This document shows positions 24,453 through 33,881 of a DNA stretch of 64,000 bases, piece after piece. Below the pieces are notes generated by a model that worked only from the letters and a program-made list of their open reading frames with translations, had not been told where the DNA came from and searched no databases. Origin of the DNA: Micromonospora terminaliae (lineage in GTDB: Bacteria > Actinomycetota > Actinomycetes > Mycobacteriales > Micromonosporaceae); NCBI RefSeq assembly GCF_009671205.1, contig NZ_CP045309.1, forward strand, positions 6,218,001 to 6,282,000. Reading direction: 5' to 3'. The position numbers were made by a program, and so were the translations under genes. Position 1 is the first letter of the stretch; each line of letters begins with the position of its first letter.

Positions 24453-25733
24453 TCAGTTCTCCCTCCAGGTGGCCACCCACCAGCGGGTGAGCAGCCCGGC
24501 GACCAGCCCGGTGACCAGGCCGGCCAGGGTGAGCAGGAGCAGCAGCGCCCAGCCGCGGCCGAGGTCCGGCCCGTCCGGGGCGGGGGACGCGCCGACCACG
24601 TCCACGGTCAGCTCCACCGGCATGCCCGGGGCGGCCTGGGTGCCGGCCCGCGGCGCGAACGAGTTGCTGACCACGAGGCACACGGTCCGCGCCGCCCGCA
24701 TCCCGCTCGGCGTGGGTTCCGGGCTCTCCTCCTCGGCGGCCGACCAGCGCAGCCCGGCCGACACCACGTCGGTACGCCCGCTGCCGGCGTCGACGCCCCG
24801 GACCAGTTCCCGCCCGTCCGGGGCGGTGGCCCGCAGCAGGACGCCGTAGTCCGGGTTCACCGGCCGGTCCAACGCGACGCTCACCGAGGCCCGCAGCTCC
24901 TGCCCGGGGCGCACCGGAACCCGGTACCAGCGGTGCTCGGCGAACGCCTCGCGGTCGGTGTAGACGCCGGGGGCGAGCAGCGGGGCGCCGTCGCAGCCGG
25001 GCGACCCGCCGACCACGGTCGGGGTGGCGGTGTAGGTGTCCCGGGCCCGGTCCACCAGCTGCTTGATCCGCCCGGTCAGCTCGTCGGCGCTCTGCGCCGC
25101 GGTGTACGTGCCGCCGGTCGCCCCGGCGATGCAGAGCAGCTGCCGGCGGACCTTCTCGTCGGGGGCCAGGCCGAGCGTGTCGACGACCAGGCGGGTGCCC
25201 TGGGCGGCCAGCTCGCGGGCCACCTGGCAGGGGTCGGGCGGGGCGCAGGTGTCCTCGCCATCGGTGATCAGCACGATCCGGCGGGCGGTGCTGCCGGTGC
25301 CCAGGTCCTGCGCGGCGGAGCGGAGCGCCAGCCCCACCGGGGTGAAGCCGGTCGGGCGCAGCGTGGCGACGGCCGCCTTGGCCTGCGTACGGTCCACGGG
25401 TCCGACCGGCACGATCTGCTGGGTGTCCTGGCAGCCCTGCTTCTTGTCCTTGCCCCGGTAGGTGGCGCCGAGCACCCGGATGCCCAGCTGGTTCCCGTCC
25501 GGCAGGGCGTCGACCACCTCGTTGAACGCCTGCTGCGCCACCGCGATCCGGCTACGCCCGTCGATGTCCCGGGCCCGCATCGAGCCGCTGACGTCCAGGA
25601 CCAGTTCGACCTTGGGTGGCTCGGCGGGGGGTTCGGCGGTCCCGTCGTCGGCCGCGGCGGGCGGCGGACCGATCAGCGCGGTCGCCGCCAGCAGTCCGAG
25701 AAGGACGGCCGCCGGTCGTCTCTTGTTGATCAC
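24453..25733 (-). CDS. VWA domain-containing secreted membrane protein
   Basis: 426 aa. A signal peptide (INKRRPAAVLLGLLAATALI) is followed by a von Willebrand A domain (about 40-220) with an intact MIDAS: DVSGSM, the later TGFTPVG threonine and TDGED. A second beta-rich domain similar to the partner's ectodomain (WYRVPVRPGQELRASVSVAL) precedes a C-terminal membrane helix. It is expected to bind protein or metal outside the cell. GTG 25733 is chosen since TACACT (25741-25746 on this strand) lies seven bases upstream and the signal peptide then starts cleanly; GTG 25757 is possible. Confidence 0.82.
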   Translation of the reverse strand: MINKRRPAAVLLGLLAATALIGPPPAAADDGTAEPPAEPPKVELVLDVSGSMRARDIDGRSRIAVAQQAFNEVVDALPDGNQLGIRVLGATYRGKDKKQGCQDTQQIVPVGPVDRTQAKAAVATLRPTGFTPVGLALRSAAQDLGTGSTARRIVLITDGEDTCAPPDPCQVARELAAQGTRLVVDTLGLAPDEKVRRQLLCIAGATGGTYTAAQSADELTGRIKQLVDRARDTYTATPTVVGGSPGCDGAPLLAPGVYTDREAFAEHRWYRVPVRPGQELRASVSVALDRPVNPDYGVLLRATAPDGRELVRGVDAGSGRTDVVSAGLRWSAAEEESPEPTPSGMRAARTVCLVVSNSFAPRAGTQAAPGMPVELTVDVVGASPAPDGPDLGRGWALLLLLTLAGLVTGLVAGLLTRWWVATWREN

Positions 25734-25948
25734 CGGGCGAAGTGTAGTGAGATCCACTGTGGAAGATCATCGGGGCTCGGCCATCAAGATCGATCGATGC
25801 CCAAAGTGCCATGATCAGGGGCTGGCTCACGCGTCGGCGAATGGTAAGGAATTCGTGATGTTTCCGCAGCGTGACGGACCGTGAGGTGCCCGATGTAAAC
25901 CTTTTGCGGGGTGGCGCATTCGTCGGAAATCTGACCATGGCCGACCCG

Positions 25949-25977
25949 TTGTGCCGCTGCCGCACTGTGGTTAAGCT
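25949..25977 (+). promoter_or_regulatory. promoter for candidate small RNA
   Basis: TTGTGC at 25949-25954 and TAAGCT at 25972-25977 are separated by exactly 17 bases, a good housekeeping-type promoter. It points rightwards into a short hairpin with a T-tract. No plus-strand gene follows. Confidence 0.5.
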
Positions 25978-25983
25978 CTGTCT

Positions 25984-26037
25984 TGCGCGCCCCAATCGCC
26001 CGCTTCCCCCGTGGCAGGCGATCGGGGCGCGCTTTTT
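25984..26037 (+). ncRNA. candidate small RNA, C-rich-loop hairpin
   Basis: The predicted transcript of about 54 nt is almost entirely one hairpin. GCGCGCCCC (25985-25993) pairs with 26024-26032, ATCGCC with GGCGAT inside it, one A-C mismatch lies between, and a 16-nt loop holds CCCCC. TTTTT follows at 26033-26037, so the same hairpin acts as intrinsic terminator. It sits alone on the plus strand in the 399-bp gap between the VWA and mannosyltransferase genes. C-rich loops recall the 6C and related actinobacterial sRNAs, but only one such loop is present and identity is not claimed. Confidence 0.5.
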
Positions 26038-26075
26038 CCGTGCCCCGGGCTGTCGTGTTTCCCGGCTTTTCGTGC

Positions 26076-26104
26076 CACGGGCCGACGGACGCGGCCGGCC
26101 CGTG
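26076..26104 (-). terminator. possible terminator after mannosyltransferase gene
   Basis: CACGGGCCG (26076-26084) pairs perfectly with 26096-26104, 28 bases past the stop of the mannosyltransferase gene on this strand. No U-tract follows. Confidence 0.5.
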
Positions 26105-26132
26105 ATCGCAACCGATTTCCGGCCCGCGCCGG

Positions 26133-27833
26133 TCAGATCCAGCGGCCGTCCAGCCACATCCGGGCCGACCAGTCCGCGTAGGCCATGAGCCGGCCCACGA
26201 AGATCGGGTAGAAATAGCCGAAGCAGAGGGCGACGAGTAGCACGTACGCGCCCGCGACGATGCTGCCGACCAGGCGCCGGTCGGAGGTGTCCTCGGCGCT
26301 CGGCGGTGCCGCCGTGCCGGGCGCCGGGGCGGGCGAGATGATCGCGCCGAGCACGTAGACCACCGCGAGCACCAGGAACGGCACCGCCGGCGCGGCGTAG
26401 AACGAGAACATCGTGCGGCCGTCGAGCGCGAACCAGAACCAGGGCAGCAGGCCGGCGGCAACGCTGAGCAGGATGGCGCCGGCCCGCCAGTCGCGCCGCG
26501 CCAGCCCCAGCCAGACGGTCGCCACCAGCGCCGGCAGGAACGACCACCAGAGCAGCGGCGTGCCCAGCAGCAGGATCTCGGAAGCGCAGCTCGGCGCGCC
26601 GCAGTTGCCGTCGCCGGACCAGTAGAAGGCCACCGGCCGGCCGAGCAGCAGCCACTGCCACGGCCAGGACTGGTATTTGTGCGGGTCGTCGAGCTGGGTG
26701 TGGAAGCCGTACGCGGCCTTGTGGTATTCCCACAGGTTGATCAGGGGCCCGATGACCGGGGTGTCGCTCAGCCCCGGAGTGTTCGGGTAGCGGCTGGCCA
26801 GGCGGTAGTAGCCCTCGTCGCCGAGCAGCCAGCCCGACCAGGTGAGCACGTAGGTGACGACCATGAGCACGCCGGCCGCCAGCAGCCAGGGCAGCTCGTC
26901 CAGCAGGGCGTCCCGCCACGGGCGGCGGACCCCGGCCGAGCGGCGCACGCCGACCTCCCACAGGAGCACCAGCAGCGCGAAGGCCGGGACGAAGTAGAGG
27001 CCGCTCCACTTCACCGCGCACGCGCAGCCGAGCAGCACCCCGGCGGCCAGCCGCCACCACGGCCAGTCGCGCCAGGTCGACGGCGGCCGGCCCGCCCGCC
27101 CCGGCAGCGACGGGTCGAGCCCCGCCTCCAGCGCCCGGGCCCAGCGCCGGCGCCGGCCGTCGCGGTCGAGCACCAGCGCGCCGAAGGCGGCCAGCACGAA
27201 CAGCAGCAGGAAGATGTCGAGCAGCGCGGTGCGGGAGAGCACGAAGTGGAAGCCGTCCAGGGCGAGCAGCAGCCCGGCCGCGCAGCCCAGCGTGGTGGAG
27301 CGGAACATCCGCCGGCCGATGCGCACCAGCAGCAGCACCGACAGGGTGCCGGCGACGGCCGCCGCGAACCGCCAGCCGAACTCGGGGGCGGTGGTCATCA
27401 GGTGCCCCGGCACCGAGATCCTGGTTTCGGCGTCCTGGTAGCCGAAGGCCCACTCGCCGAGGCCGATGAGCCACTTGCCCAGTGGCGGGTGCACCACGTA
27501 CGACGGGCCGTTGTCCTTGTAGTTCCACTCGACGCCTCGGTCGATCAGCCCGTAGGCGTCGCGGGCGTAGTAGATCTCGTCGAAGATCTTCCCGTTCGGG
27601 CCGCTCAGGCCGACGAAGCGCAGGATCGCCGCGATCGCCACCACGACCCCGGTGGCCAGCCAGGCGCGCCCCCGGTCGAGGCGGGCATCGAGGGTGTCGA
27701 GCCGTCGCCGGACGACGGCCGGGATCCGGCCACCGCCGCCGCTCGTCGCGGGGCCGGCGGCCCGGTCGGCGGCGGACGCCTCGACGGCGGACCCGCCCGC
27801 GTTCGCGCTCTGTGCTGTCGACGCACTCGTCAC
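26133..27833 (-). CDS. pmt: dolichyl-phosphate-mannose-protein mannosyltransferase family
   Basis: A 566-aa polytopic GT39 protein. A disordered N-terminus leads to the first helix and the conserved loop FDEIYYARDAYGLIDRGVEWN, whose Asp-Glu pair is the catalytic element of protein O-mannosyltransferases. VVHPPLGKWLIGLGEW and about ten further membrane helices follow. The actinobacterial Pmt uses polyprenyl-phosphate mannose to glycosylate exported proteins during Sec translocation. GTG 27833 is chosen (TSASTAQ) on a 83-bp divergent region with rsmI, a frequent actinobacterial arrangement. Confidence 0.92.
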   Translation of the reverse strand: MTSASTAQSANAGGSAVEASAADRAAGPATSGGGGRIPAVVRRRLDTLDARLDRGRAWLATGVVVAIAAILRFVGLSGPNGKIFDEIYYARDAYGLIDRGVEWNYKDNGPSYVVHPPLGKWLIGLGEWAFGYQDAETRISVPGHLMTTAPEFGWRFAAAVAGTLSVLLLVRIGRRMFRSTTLGCAAGLLLALDGFHFVLSRTALLDIFLLLFVLAAFGALVLDRDGRRRRWARALEAGLDPSLPGRAGRPPSTWRDWPWWRLAAGVLLGCACAVKWSGLYFVPAFALLVLLWEVGVRRSAGVRRPWRDALLDELPWLLAAGVLMVVTYVLTWSGWLLGDEGYYRLASRYPNTPGLSDTPVIGPLINLWEYHKAAYGFHTQLDDPHKYQSWPWQWLLLGRPVAFYWSGDGNCGAPSCASEILLLGTPLLWWSFLPALVATVWLGLARRDWRAGAILLSVAAGLLPWFWFALDGRTMFSFYAAPAVPFLVLAVVYVLGAIISPAPAPGTAAPPSAEDTSDRRLVGSIVAGAYVLLVALCFGYFYPIFVGRLMAYADWSARMWLDGRWI

Positions 27834-27916
27834 CCGGCGATCGTAGGCTGCGAAGGTGCCCGGTGGCGCCCGTCGTCTCCGAGATTGGTACGGCCGTCGA
27901 TGAAGGAGCGCACGCC

Positions 27917-28765
27917 GTGGGTGAAATGTCCGAGGTTGGTCGCCTGGTGCTGCTCGGCGCGCCACTGGGCAACCCGGCCGACGCCTCGGCCCGCTTCCGC
28001 GAGGTGCTCGCCGCCGCCGACGTGGTCGCCGCCGAGGACACCCGCCGGCTCACCCGGCTGGCCCGCGACCTGGGGGTCACGGTCCCGGGCCGGATCGTCT
28101 CCTACTTCGAGGGCAACGAGGAGCGGCGCACCCTGGAACTGGTCGACGTGCTCGCCGGCGGCTACACGATCGCGCTGGTCACCGACGGCGGCATGCCCAG
28201 CGTCTCCGACCCCGGCTACCGGCTGGTCCGGGCCGCCCTCGACGCCGGGATCCCGGTGACGGCCGCCCCCGGCCCGAGCGCCGTGACCACCGCCCTGGCG
28301 CTGTCCGGGCTGCCCTGCGACCGGTTCTGCTTCGAGGGCTTCCTGCCCCGCACGCCCGGCGCCCGCCGGTCCCGGCTGCGCGCCCTCGCCGCCGAGGAGC
28401 GCACCCTGGTGCTCTTCGAGGCGCCCCACCGGATCGCCGGGGCGCTGGCCGACCTGGCCGAGGCGTTCGGCCCGGACCGGCCCGCCGCGCTCTGCCGGGA
28501 GCTGACGAAGACGTACGAGGAGGTGGTCCGCCGGCCGCTCGGCGAGCTGGCCGAGTGGGCCGCGGCGGGCGAGCCGCGTGGCGAGATCACCCTGGTCGTG
28601 GCCGGGGCGCCGCCGGCCGCGGCGGTCCGGCCCGACGACGACACCCTGCGCGCCGCCGTGGCCGCGCGCGAGGCCGCCGGCCTGTCGCGGCGCGACGCCG
28701 TCACCGAGGTGGCGACGGAGTACGGCCTACGCCGCCGCGAGGTCTACACGGTCGTGCACAGCTGA
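27917..28765 (+). CDS. rsmI: 16S rRNA (cytidine1402-2'-O)-methyltransferase
   Basis: A 282-aa SAM-dependent methyltransferase of the RsmI/tetrapyrrole methylase fold. Marks are LVLLGAPLGNPADAS, EDTRRLTRLARDLGV, TDGGMPSVSDPGYRLV (the family SDPG motif), AAPGPSAVTTALALSGLP and ELTKTYEEVVRRPLGEL. It 2'-O-methylates C1402 in the ribosomal decoding site. GTG 27917 is chosen for AAGGAG eight bases upstream; ATG 27926 is an alternative. Divergent from pmt. Confidence 0.95.
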   Translation: MGEMSEVGRLVLLGAPLGNPADASARFREVLAAADVVAAEDTRRLTRLARDLGVTVPGRIVSYFEGNEERRTLELVDVLAGGYTIALVTDGGMPSVSDPGYRLVRAALDAGIPVTAAPGPSAVTTALALSGLPCDRFCFEGFLPRTPGARRSRLRALAAEERTLVLFEAPHRIAGALADLAEAFGPDRPAALCRELTKTYEEVVRRPLGELAEWAAAGEPRGEITLVVAGAPPAAAVRPDDDTLRAAVAAREAAGLSRRDAVTEVATEYGLRRREVYTVVHS

Positions 28766-28771
28766 CCGCCC

Positions 28772-29638
28772 TCACCAGGCCGCGGCCAGGAACCCGACGG
28801 TGATCAGCAGCGGGCCGGCCAGCGCCACGCCCACCGCCCAGCGGCGGTGCCGGGGGTCCGGCAGCCGGGTCGCGCCCGTCCACCGGGCGATCCCGGCGGC
28901 GCAGCCGGCGACCAGCAGCAGCCCGAGCAGCCAGCGCAGGTGCCGGCCGGCGCCGGCGTCCGCGTAGGCGGTGCCGGCGGCCGGCCCGGTCATCCGGGCG
29001 GGCAGGACCGAGCCGGTGGCGCTGCGCTCGGCCGGCACCCCGGCGACCCGGACCCCGTGGGCCAGGAAGCGCTGGCCGTCGGCCAGGAAGAGCCCCCGGC
29101 AGCGCTGGGTCAGCCCGCCGCCGGTGCAGTCGGTGATCACCGCCGTGCCGCTGGTCCCGTGCCCCACGGCCAGCCAGAGCGGGCCGGCGCTCACCCAGGC
29201 GAAGAACGCGGCCACCAGGGTGAGCGACAGCAGGACGGACAGCCCGGTGACCGGGTCCGGGGGCCGGGCCGCGCGGGCCCGCTCGCGCCGGGCCGCCCAC
29301 CGGCGCACCGGCCACGGGGCGGACCGGCGGCGCGGCTCCTCCCGCAGCGGGGTGCCGTCCCAGTGCACCTCCTCGATCGGTGCCCAGGCCGTCCCGCCCT
29401 CCGCCGTGCCCGAACGCCGCTGCCAGCGCGGCTGCCGGACCGGCACCCGGCGCGGCACGGCGTCCACGGGAGCCCCGGTGGTCGGCTCCACCGCCACGGG
29501 CGGGTCCGCCGGGTCCAGCCGGGGCTGGGGAGCCACCGACGCCCCGCGCGCCGTCCGCGGCGCGGCGTCCCCGGCCGCCGCCGCGGAGGAGGGCCCACCC
29601 GGCCCGGGCGCCGTTGGTCTGCTGGTCACGCCGTTCAT
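28772..29638 (-). CDS. membrane protein of unknown function
   Basis: 288 aa. A disordered Pro/Ala-rich N-terminal region of about 135 residues precedes a helix near 137-160 ([26 protein letters not shown]). A short extracytoplasmic loop with two cysteines ([14 protein letters not shown]) and [12 protein letters not shown] follows, then two C-terminal helices ([18 protein letters not shown] and [20 protein letters not shown]). ATG 29638 is chosen although its ribosome site is weak. The gene is convergent with rsmI and divergent from metG. No family is recognised. Confidence 0.65.
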   Translation of the reverse strand: MNGVTSRPTAPGPGGPSSAAAAGDAAPRTARGASVAPQPRLDPADPPVAVEPTTGAPVDAVPRRVPVRQPRWQRRSGTAEGGTAWAPIEEVHWDGTPLREEPRRRSAPWPVRRWAARRERARAARPPDPVTGLSVLLSLTLVAAFFAWVSAGPLWLAVGHGTSGTAVITDCTGGGLTQRCRGLFLADGQRFLAHGVRVAGVPAERSATGSVLPARMTGPAAGTAYADAGAGRHLRWLLGLLLVAGCAAGIARWTGATRLPDPRHRRWAVGVALAGPLLITVGFLAAAW

Positions 29639-29762
29639 TTCACACCGGCCGGTCGGGGCCGCCGGGCAGCTCAGGCCGCGTGTCGGCGACAAATCGGGCG
29701 TACGGCGGGGGTCGGCACGTGGGACGCGCCCTATTGGTTCGCAGGTGGCCCGTGGCAATCAC

Positions 29763-29768
29763 TAGGCT
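29763..29768 (+). promoter_or_regulatory. -10 hexamer for metG
   Basis: TAGGCT ends eight bases before ATG 29777. The leader would be absent or a base or two, and no T-box or riboswitch-like structure precedes the gene. Confidence 0.5.
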
Positions 29769-29776
29769 TGACGCTC

Positions 29777-31579
29777 ATGAGTCACGTTCTCGCCGCGGTC
29801 GCCTGGCCCTACGCCAACGGCCCGCGCCACATCGGCCACGTATCCGGATTCGGCGTTCCCTCCGACGTCTTCGCCCGGTACATGCGGATGGCCGGTCACG
29901 ACGTGCTCATGGTCTCCGGCACCGACGAGCACGGCACCCCGATCCAGGTGCAGGCCGACGCCGAGGGCGTCACCCCCCGCGAGCTGGCCGACCGCTACAA
30001 CCGGGTGATCGCCGAGGACCTGCGGGCGCTGGGCCTGTCGTACGACCTGTTCACCCGGACCACCACCCGCAACCACTACGCGGTGGTGCAGGAGCTGTTC
30101 GAGGGCCTCTACCGCAACGGCTACATCGTCCCCAAGGTCACCACCGGGGCGATCTCCCCGTCGACCGGCCGGACCCTGCCCGACCGCTACATCGAGGGCA
30201 CCTGCCCGATCTGCGGCTACGACAGCGCCCGGGGCGACCAGTGCGACAACTGCGGCAACCAGCTCGACCCGGTCGACCTGATCAACCCCAGGTCGAAGAT
30301 CAACGGCGAGACGCCGGAGTTCGTGGAGACCGAGCACTTCTTCCTCGACCTTCCCGCCCTGGCCGACGCGCTGCGGCAGTGGCTGGACGGCAGGGAGGGC
30401 TGGCGGCCCAACGTGCTGCGCTTCTCGCGCAACCTGCTCGACGACCTCCAGCCCCGGGCCATCACCCGGGACCTGGAGTGGGGCGTGCCGATCCCGCTCG
30501 ACGGCTGGCGTGACCGGCCCGACAAGCGGATCTACGTCTGGTTCGACGCGGTCATCGGCTACCTGTCCGCCTCGATCGAGTGGGCCCGCCGCACCGGCGA
30601 CCCGGAGGCCTGGCGGAGGTGGTGGTCCGCCGACGGCGAGGGCAAGGATGCCCGGGCCTACTACTTCATGGGCAAGGACAACATCGTCTTCCACTCGGTG
30701 ATCTGGCCGGCGCTGCTCGGCGGCTACTCCGGCGAGGGCTCCCGGGACGGCGAGCCGGGCCGGCTGGGCCGGCTCAACCTGCCCACCGAGGTGGTCTCCA
30801 GCGAGTACCTGACCATGGAGGGGCGCAAGTTCTCCTCCTCCCGCAAGGTGGTCATCTACGTCCGCGACTTCCTGGAGCGGTACGACGCCGACGCGCTGCG
30901 CTACTTCATCGCGGTGGCCGGCCCGGAGAGCAACGACACCGACTTCACCTGGGCCGAGTTCCTCCGCCGCAACAACGACGAGCTGGTGGCGGGCTGGGGC
31001 AACCTGGTCAACCGGTCCGTCTCGATGGCGGCGAAGAACTTCGGCGCGATCCCGCCGGTCGACCCGGCCGGGCTCACCGAGGCCGACCAGGCCCTGCTGG
31101 ACACCGCGAAGGCGGGCTTCGCCACCGTCGGCGACCTGATCGCCCGGCACCGGCAGAAGCAGGCCATCGGCGAGGCCATGAAGGTCGTGGCCGAGGCCAA
31201 CAAGTACCTGTCCGAGCAGGCGCCCTGGAAGCTCAAGGGCGAGGACGACAAGCCGCGGACGGGCACCATCCTGCACGTCGCCCTCCAGGTGGTCAGCGAC
31301 GCCAACACGCTGCTCACCCCGTTCCTGCCGCACTCCGCGCAGAAGATCCACGAGCTGCTCGGCGGCACCGGGGTGCACGCACCCATGCCGCGGATCGAGG
31401 AGGTCGAGGACCTCGACGGCGGGCCGGGATACCCGGTGCTGACCGGCGACTACACGGTCGGGGCGCGCTGGGAGTCCGTACCCCTGGAGGTGGGCCGGCC
31501 GCTCGCGGCGCCGAAGCCGGTGTTCCGCAAGCTCGACCCGTCGATCGTCGACGAGGAGCTCGCCCGGCTGGCCGGCTGA
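29777..31579 (+). CDS. metG: methionyl-tRNA synthetase
   Basis: A 600-aa class I synthetase. HIGH is literal at residues 18-21 (GPRHIGH) and the KMSKS element appears as KFSSS near residue 350, a normal MetRS variant. A zinc knuckle with CPICGYDS and CDNCGNQ lies at about 140-165. The anticodon-binding helical domain follows ([22 protein letters not shown]), with no tRNA-binding EMAP-like C-terminal domain. It charges initiator and elongator tRNA-Met. A strong hairpin terminator follows the stop. Confidence 0.97.
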   Translation: MSHVLAAVAWPYANGPRHIGHVSGFGVPSDVFARYMRMAGHDVLMVSGTDEHGTPIQVQADAEGVTPRELADRYNRVIAEDLRALGLSYDLFTRTTTRNHYAVVQELFEGLYRNGYIVPKVTTGAISPSTGRTLPDRYIEGTCPICGYDSARGDQCDNCGNQLDPVDLINPRSKINGETPEFVETEHFFLDLPALADALRQWLDGREGWRPNVLRFSRNLLDDLQPRAITRDLEWGVPIPLDGWRDRPDKRIYVWFDAVIGYLSASIEWARRTGDPEAWRRWWSADGEGKDARAYYFMGKDNIVFHSVIWPALLGGYSGEGSRDGEPGRLGRLNLPTEVVSSEYLTMEGRKFSSSRKVVIYVRDFLERYDADALRYFIAVAGPESNDTDFTWAEFLRRNNDELVAGWGNLVNRSVSMAAKNFGAIPPVDPAGLTEADQALLDTAKAGFATVGDLIARHRQKQAIGEAMKVVAEANKYLSEQAPWKLKGEDDKPRTGTILHVALQVVSDANTLLTPFLPHSAQKIHELLGGTGVHAPMPRIEEVEDLDGGPGYPVLTGDYTVGARWESVPLEVGRPLAAPKPVFRKLDPSIVDEELARLAG

Positions 31580-31596
31580 GCCGACCGACGCACGAC

Positions 31597-31624
31597 GGCG
31601 GCCCCGGGGAAACCCGGGGCCGCC
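31597..31624. terminator. bidirectional terminator between metG and hydrolase
   Basis: GGCGGCCCCGGG (31597-31608) and its exact complement at 31613-31624 enclose a GAAA tetraloop, between two convergent genes that end at 31579 and 31637. Confidence 0.8.
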
Positions 31625-31636
31625 AGCGTCGGTGGC

Positions 31637-32488
31637 TCAGGCGCGGGCCATCTGCGGCGCGCCGATGAACTCCATGATCGCCTTGTTGACCTCGGTCGGG
31701 TGCGTCCACGGCGTGCCGTGCGGCGCGCCCTTCAGGGTGACCATCCGGCAGTCGGACAGCATGTGCTGCAACCGCTGGCCGGTGACCGGGTAGGGCAGCA
31801 CGTTGTCCTTGTCGCCCTGGATGATCAGCACGGGGATGTTGATGTTCGGCAGGTCGCCCCGGAAGTCCGTGAGCCAGGCGTCCACGGAGTCGTGGGTGCC
31901 CTTCGCCGACGCCCGCGCGCCGATCTCCCAGTGCGCCCGGTACGCCTCCTCGCTGACCCATTTGCCCTTGTTCTCGCTGTAGTTGAAGAAGGCGTCGCAG
32001 AACTGGGTCAGGTAGGCGAACCGGTCCTGGATGATGGCCGCCTTGAACCCCTCGAACAGGCTCTTGTCGACCCCCTCCGGATTGTCGGCCGTCTTCAGCA
32101 GGAACGGCGCCAACGGGGCCATCAATACCGCCCGGTCCACCCGGTCCGACCCGTACGCCCCGAGGTAGCGGGTCACCTCGCCGGTGCCCATCGAGTGCCC
32201 GATGAGGATCGCGTTGCGCAGGTCCAACTCGGTCATCAGCACGTCGAGGTCGGCCGCGAAGGTGTTGTAGTCGTAGCCGAACGCCGGTTGGGCGGAGTTG
32301 CCGAATCCGCGCCGGTCGTACGTGATCACCCGGTAGCCGGCCGCGAGCAGCGGATTGGCCATCTTCTCCCAGGTCGCCCCGTTGAACGGGAACCCGTGAA
32401 TCAGGACGATCGGCTGGCCGGAGCCGTGATCCTCGTAGTAGAGGTCGATGGGTGCGGAATTCTCCGTACCGACGGTGACGAAAGGCAT
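31637..32488 (-). CDS. alpha/beta hydrolase (non-heme chloroperoxidase-like)
   Basis: A 283-aa alpha/beta hydrolase. The oxyanion-hole HGFPFNG follows VLIHG, the nucleophile elbow is GHSMGT (Ser about 98), and YDRRGFGNS precedes it. The Asp of the triad is likely in LIIQGDKDNVLP and the His in GAPHGTPWTHP. This layout matches the cofactor-free haloperoxidase/esterase group, often annotated as non-heme chloroperoxidase. The natural substrate is unknown. Several codons are less GC-rich than neighbours, with residues such as Ile, Asn and Lys more frequent. Confidence 0.88.
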   Translation of the reverse strand: MPFVTVGTENSAPIDLYYEDHGSGQPIVLIHGFPFNGATWEKMANPLLAAGYRVITYDRRGFGNSAQPAFGYDYNTFAADLDVLMTELDLRNAILIGHSMGTGEVTRYLGAYGSDRVDRAVLMAPLAPFLLKTADNPEGVDKSLFEGFKAAIIQDRFAYLTQFCDAFFNYSENKGKWVSEEAYRAHWEIGARASAKGTHDSVDAWLTDFRGDLPNINIPVLIIQGDKDNVLPYPVTGQRLQHMLSDCRMVTLKGAPHGTPWTHPTEVNKAIMEFIGAPQMARA

Positions 32489-32548
32489 GGCGGGTTCTCT
32501 CCCCTTGCGTGCGTCTCGGACGCCCGCGCTTTCCCCGCCCGCTCCCCG

Positions 32549-33787
32549 TTATGCCGTCCGGTACGGCAGATCCACCACCCGGTCGTCGGTCAGCTCGGCG
32601 CCCGGCGCCCACGTCTCGTAGACGCCCCGCTCGTGGCACTGCGCCCCGGTCGTGGTCACCGCGTCCGGATCGGGCCGGCACAGCCGCAGCCGCAGCCAGC
32701 CCGCCTCCTCCCGCAGCACCAGGCAGGGCACCCCGCGCCAGGCGGCGTAGCGCAGCCGGCGGGCCGCCGACTCCACCGGGTACCGGGCCGCCCGGGTCAT
32801 GGCCAGCACCCGGAACCCGCCGGGCTGGTCGGCCACCGCCTCGTACTCGGCGCCGCCGTAGCCGCCGACGAGCTGGGTGGAGCGGGGCGCGTCGCCGGTC
32901 GGCACGTACTCCTGGTCGGGGGAGAGGCCGGGCACCGCGGCCAGCAGGTGCCGCCACTGCGGGCCGACCATGCGCAGCCAGCCCCGCTGCTCCGCCTGGT
33001 AGGTGTAGAGCACCACCTCCACCCCCTCCGCCGGGTAGGCGAGCAGGGTCGCGTTCGCCGGCATCGGCAGGTCGGCGAAGTCGCGGGTGACGAACTCGGG
33101 GATGAGCTGGGCGTTGCTCGGCACGAACCCGGTGCCCAGCACCGGCGGCCCGAGCCGGTCCCGCGGCGGCAGGCTGGTCAGCCCCTGGTGCGCCGGGCCG
33201 ACCGGCACGTCGTAGTCGGCCGGGTCGGTGGCGCGCCAGCGCAGCGCGTACGCCACGTCGCCGCCGTCCGAGTCACCGCGCAGCAGCGCCATCCCCGCCG
33301 GCGTGTGCAGGTGCGCCACGTCGTGCTCCCGGTGGCAGAAGCCGTGCGGCAGCCAGCCCCGCACGTAGCCGGCGAGCTGGCGCGCGGAGAGCACCTTCAC
33401 CATCCGGGTGCCCGGCCGGATCACCGCCGAACTGCGCACCGCCGCGAGGGTCGGGTCGCCGGCCGCGCCCGGCTGCTGGCTGAGCTGGTGCAGGTACGCC
33501 CAGCCGTGCTCCCGGTGCAGCGGCATGAGCAGCGGCGGGTCGAGTTCCTCGGTCGGCTCGGTCGCCCCGTGCACCGCGCTCACCTCGGTGACGTGCACGA
33601 ACCTCCGCCACGGGTACGCCACCCCGGGCCGGGGCGCCCACTCGAAACCGGGCGCCTCGTCGGCGCTGAACAGCTCGTACGCCGCGCCCCGGGCGATCTC
33701 CTCCGCCGGGTGGACGCGGCCGTCGTACGTCACGCGCAGCCCGGTCCGCTCGGCGGCGGACCCGTTGGCCTGAGGAGTGACGGTCAC
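32549..33787 (-). CDS. unrecognised 412-aa cytoplasmic protein
   Basis: A 412-aa soluble protein of unknown function, started at GTG 33787. It contains repeated beta-rich units of similar pattern: an N-terminal AYELFSADEAPGFEWAPRPG unit, a central VVLYTYQAEQRGWLRMVGPQ and a C-terminal CLVLREEAGWLRLRLCRPDP, each with a GWLR-type core. Two His-rich segments occur (HGFCHREHDVAHLH, MPLHREHGWAYLHQL). No signal peptide or membrane helix is present. It is divergent from tatD. I do not recognise the family. Confidence 0.7.
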   Translation of the reverse strand: MTVTPQANGSAAERTGLRVTYDGRVHPAEEIARGAAYELFSADEAPGFEWAPRPGVAYPWRRFVHVTEVSAVHGATEPTEELDPPLLMPLHREHGWAYLHQLSQQPGAAGDPTLAAVRSSAVIRPGTRMVKVLSARQLAGYVRGWLPHGFCHREHDVAHLHTPAGMALLRGDSDGGDVAYALRWRATDPADYDVPVGPAHQGLTSLPPRDRLGPPVLGTGFVPSNAQLIPEFVTRDFADLPMPANATLLAYPAEGVEVVLYTYQAEQRGWLRMVGPQWRHLLAAVPGLSPDQEYVPTGDAPRSTQLVGGYGGAEYEAVADQPGGFRVLAMTRAARYPVESAARRLRYAAWRGVPCLVLREEAGWLRLRLCRPDPDAVTTTGAQCHERGVYETWAPGAELTDDRVVDLPYRTA

Positions 33788-33881
33788 GCACCGGACCGTA
33801 GGCGCGGCAGATGTTGTGGACGTGAACAGTCGATGGCGGTCCGGAAACGCCGGCCCGTGGCGGTGTGTGATGCTGGCCGCG

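Noticed and set aside
25949..26037. Firm identification of the hairpin as 6C RNA
   Set aside because: Only one C-rich loop with five C is seen, whereas the 6C motif has two such loops.
29639..29776. Riboswitch or T-box before metG
   Set aside because: No specifier stem or antiterminator pairing is recognisable, and the -10 lies only eight bases before the start.
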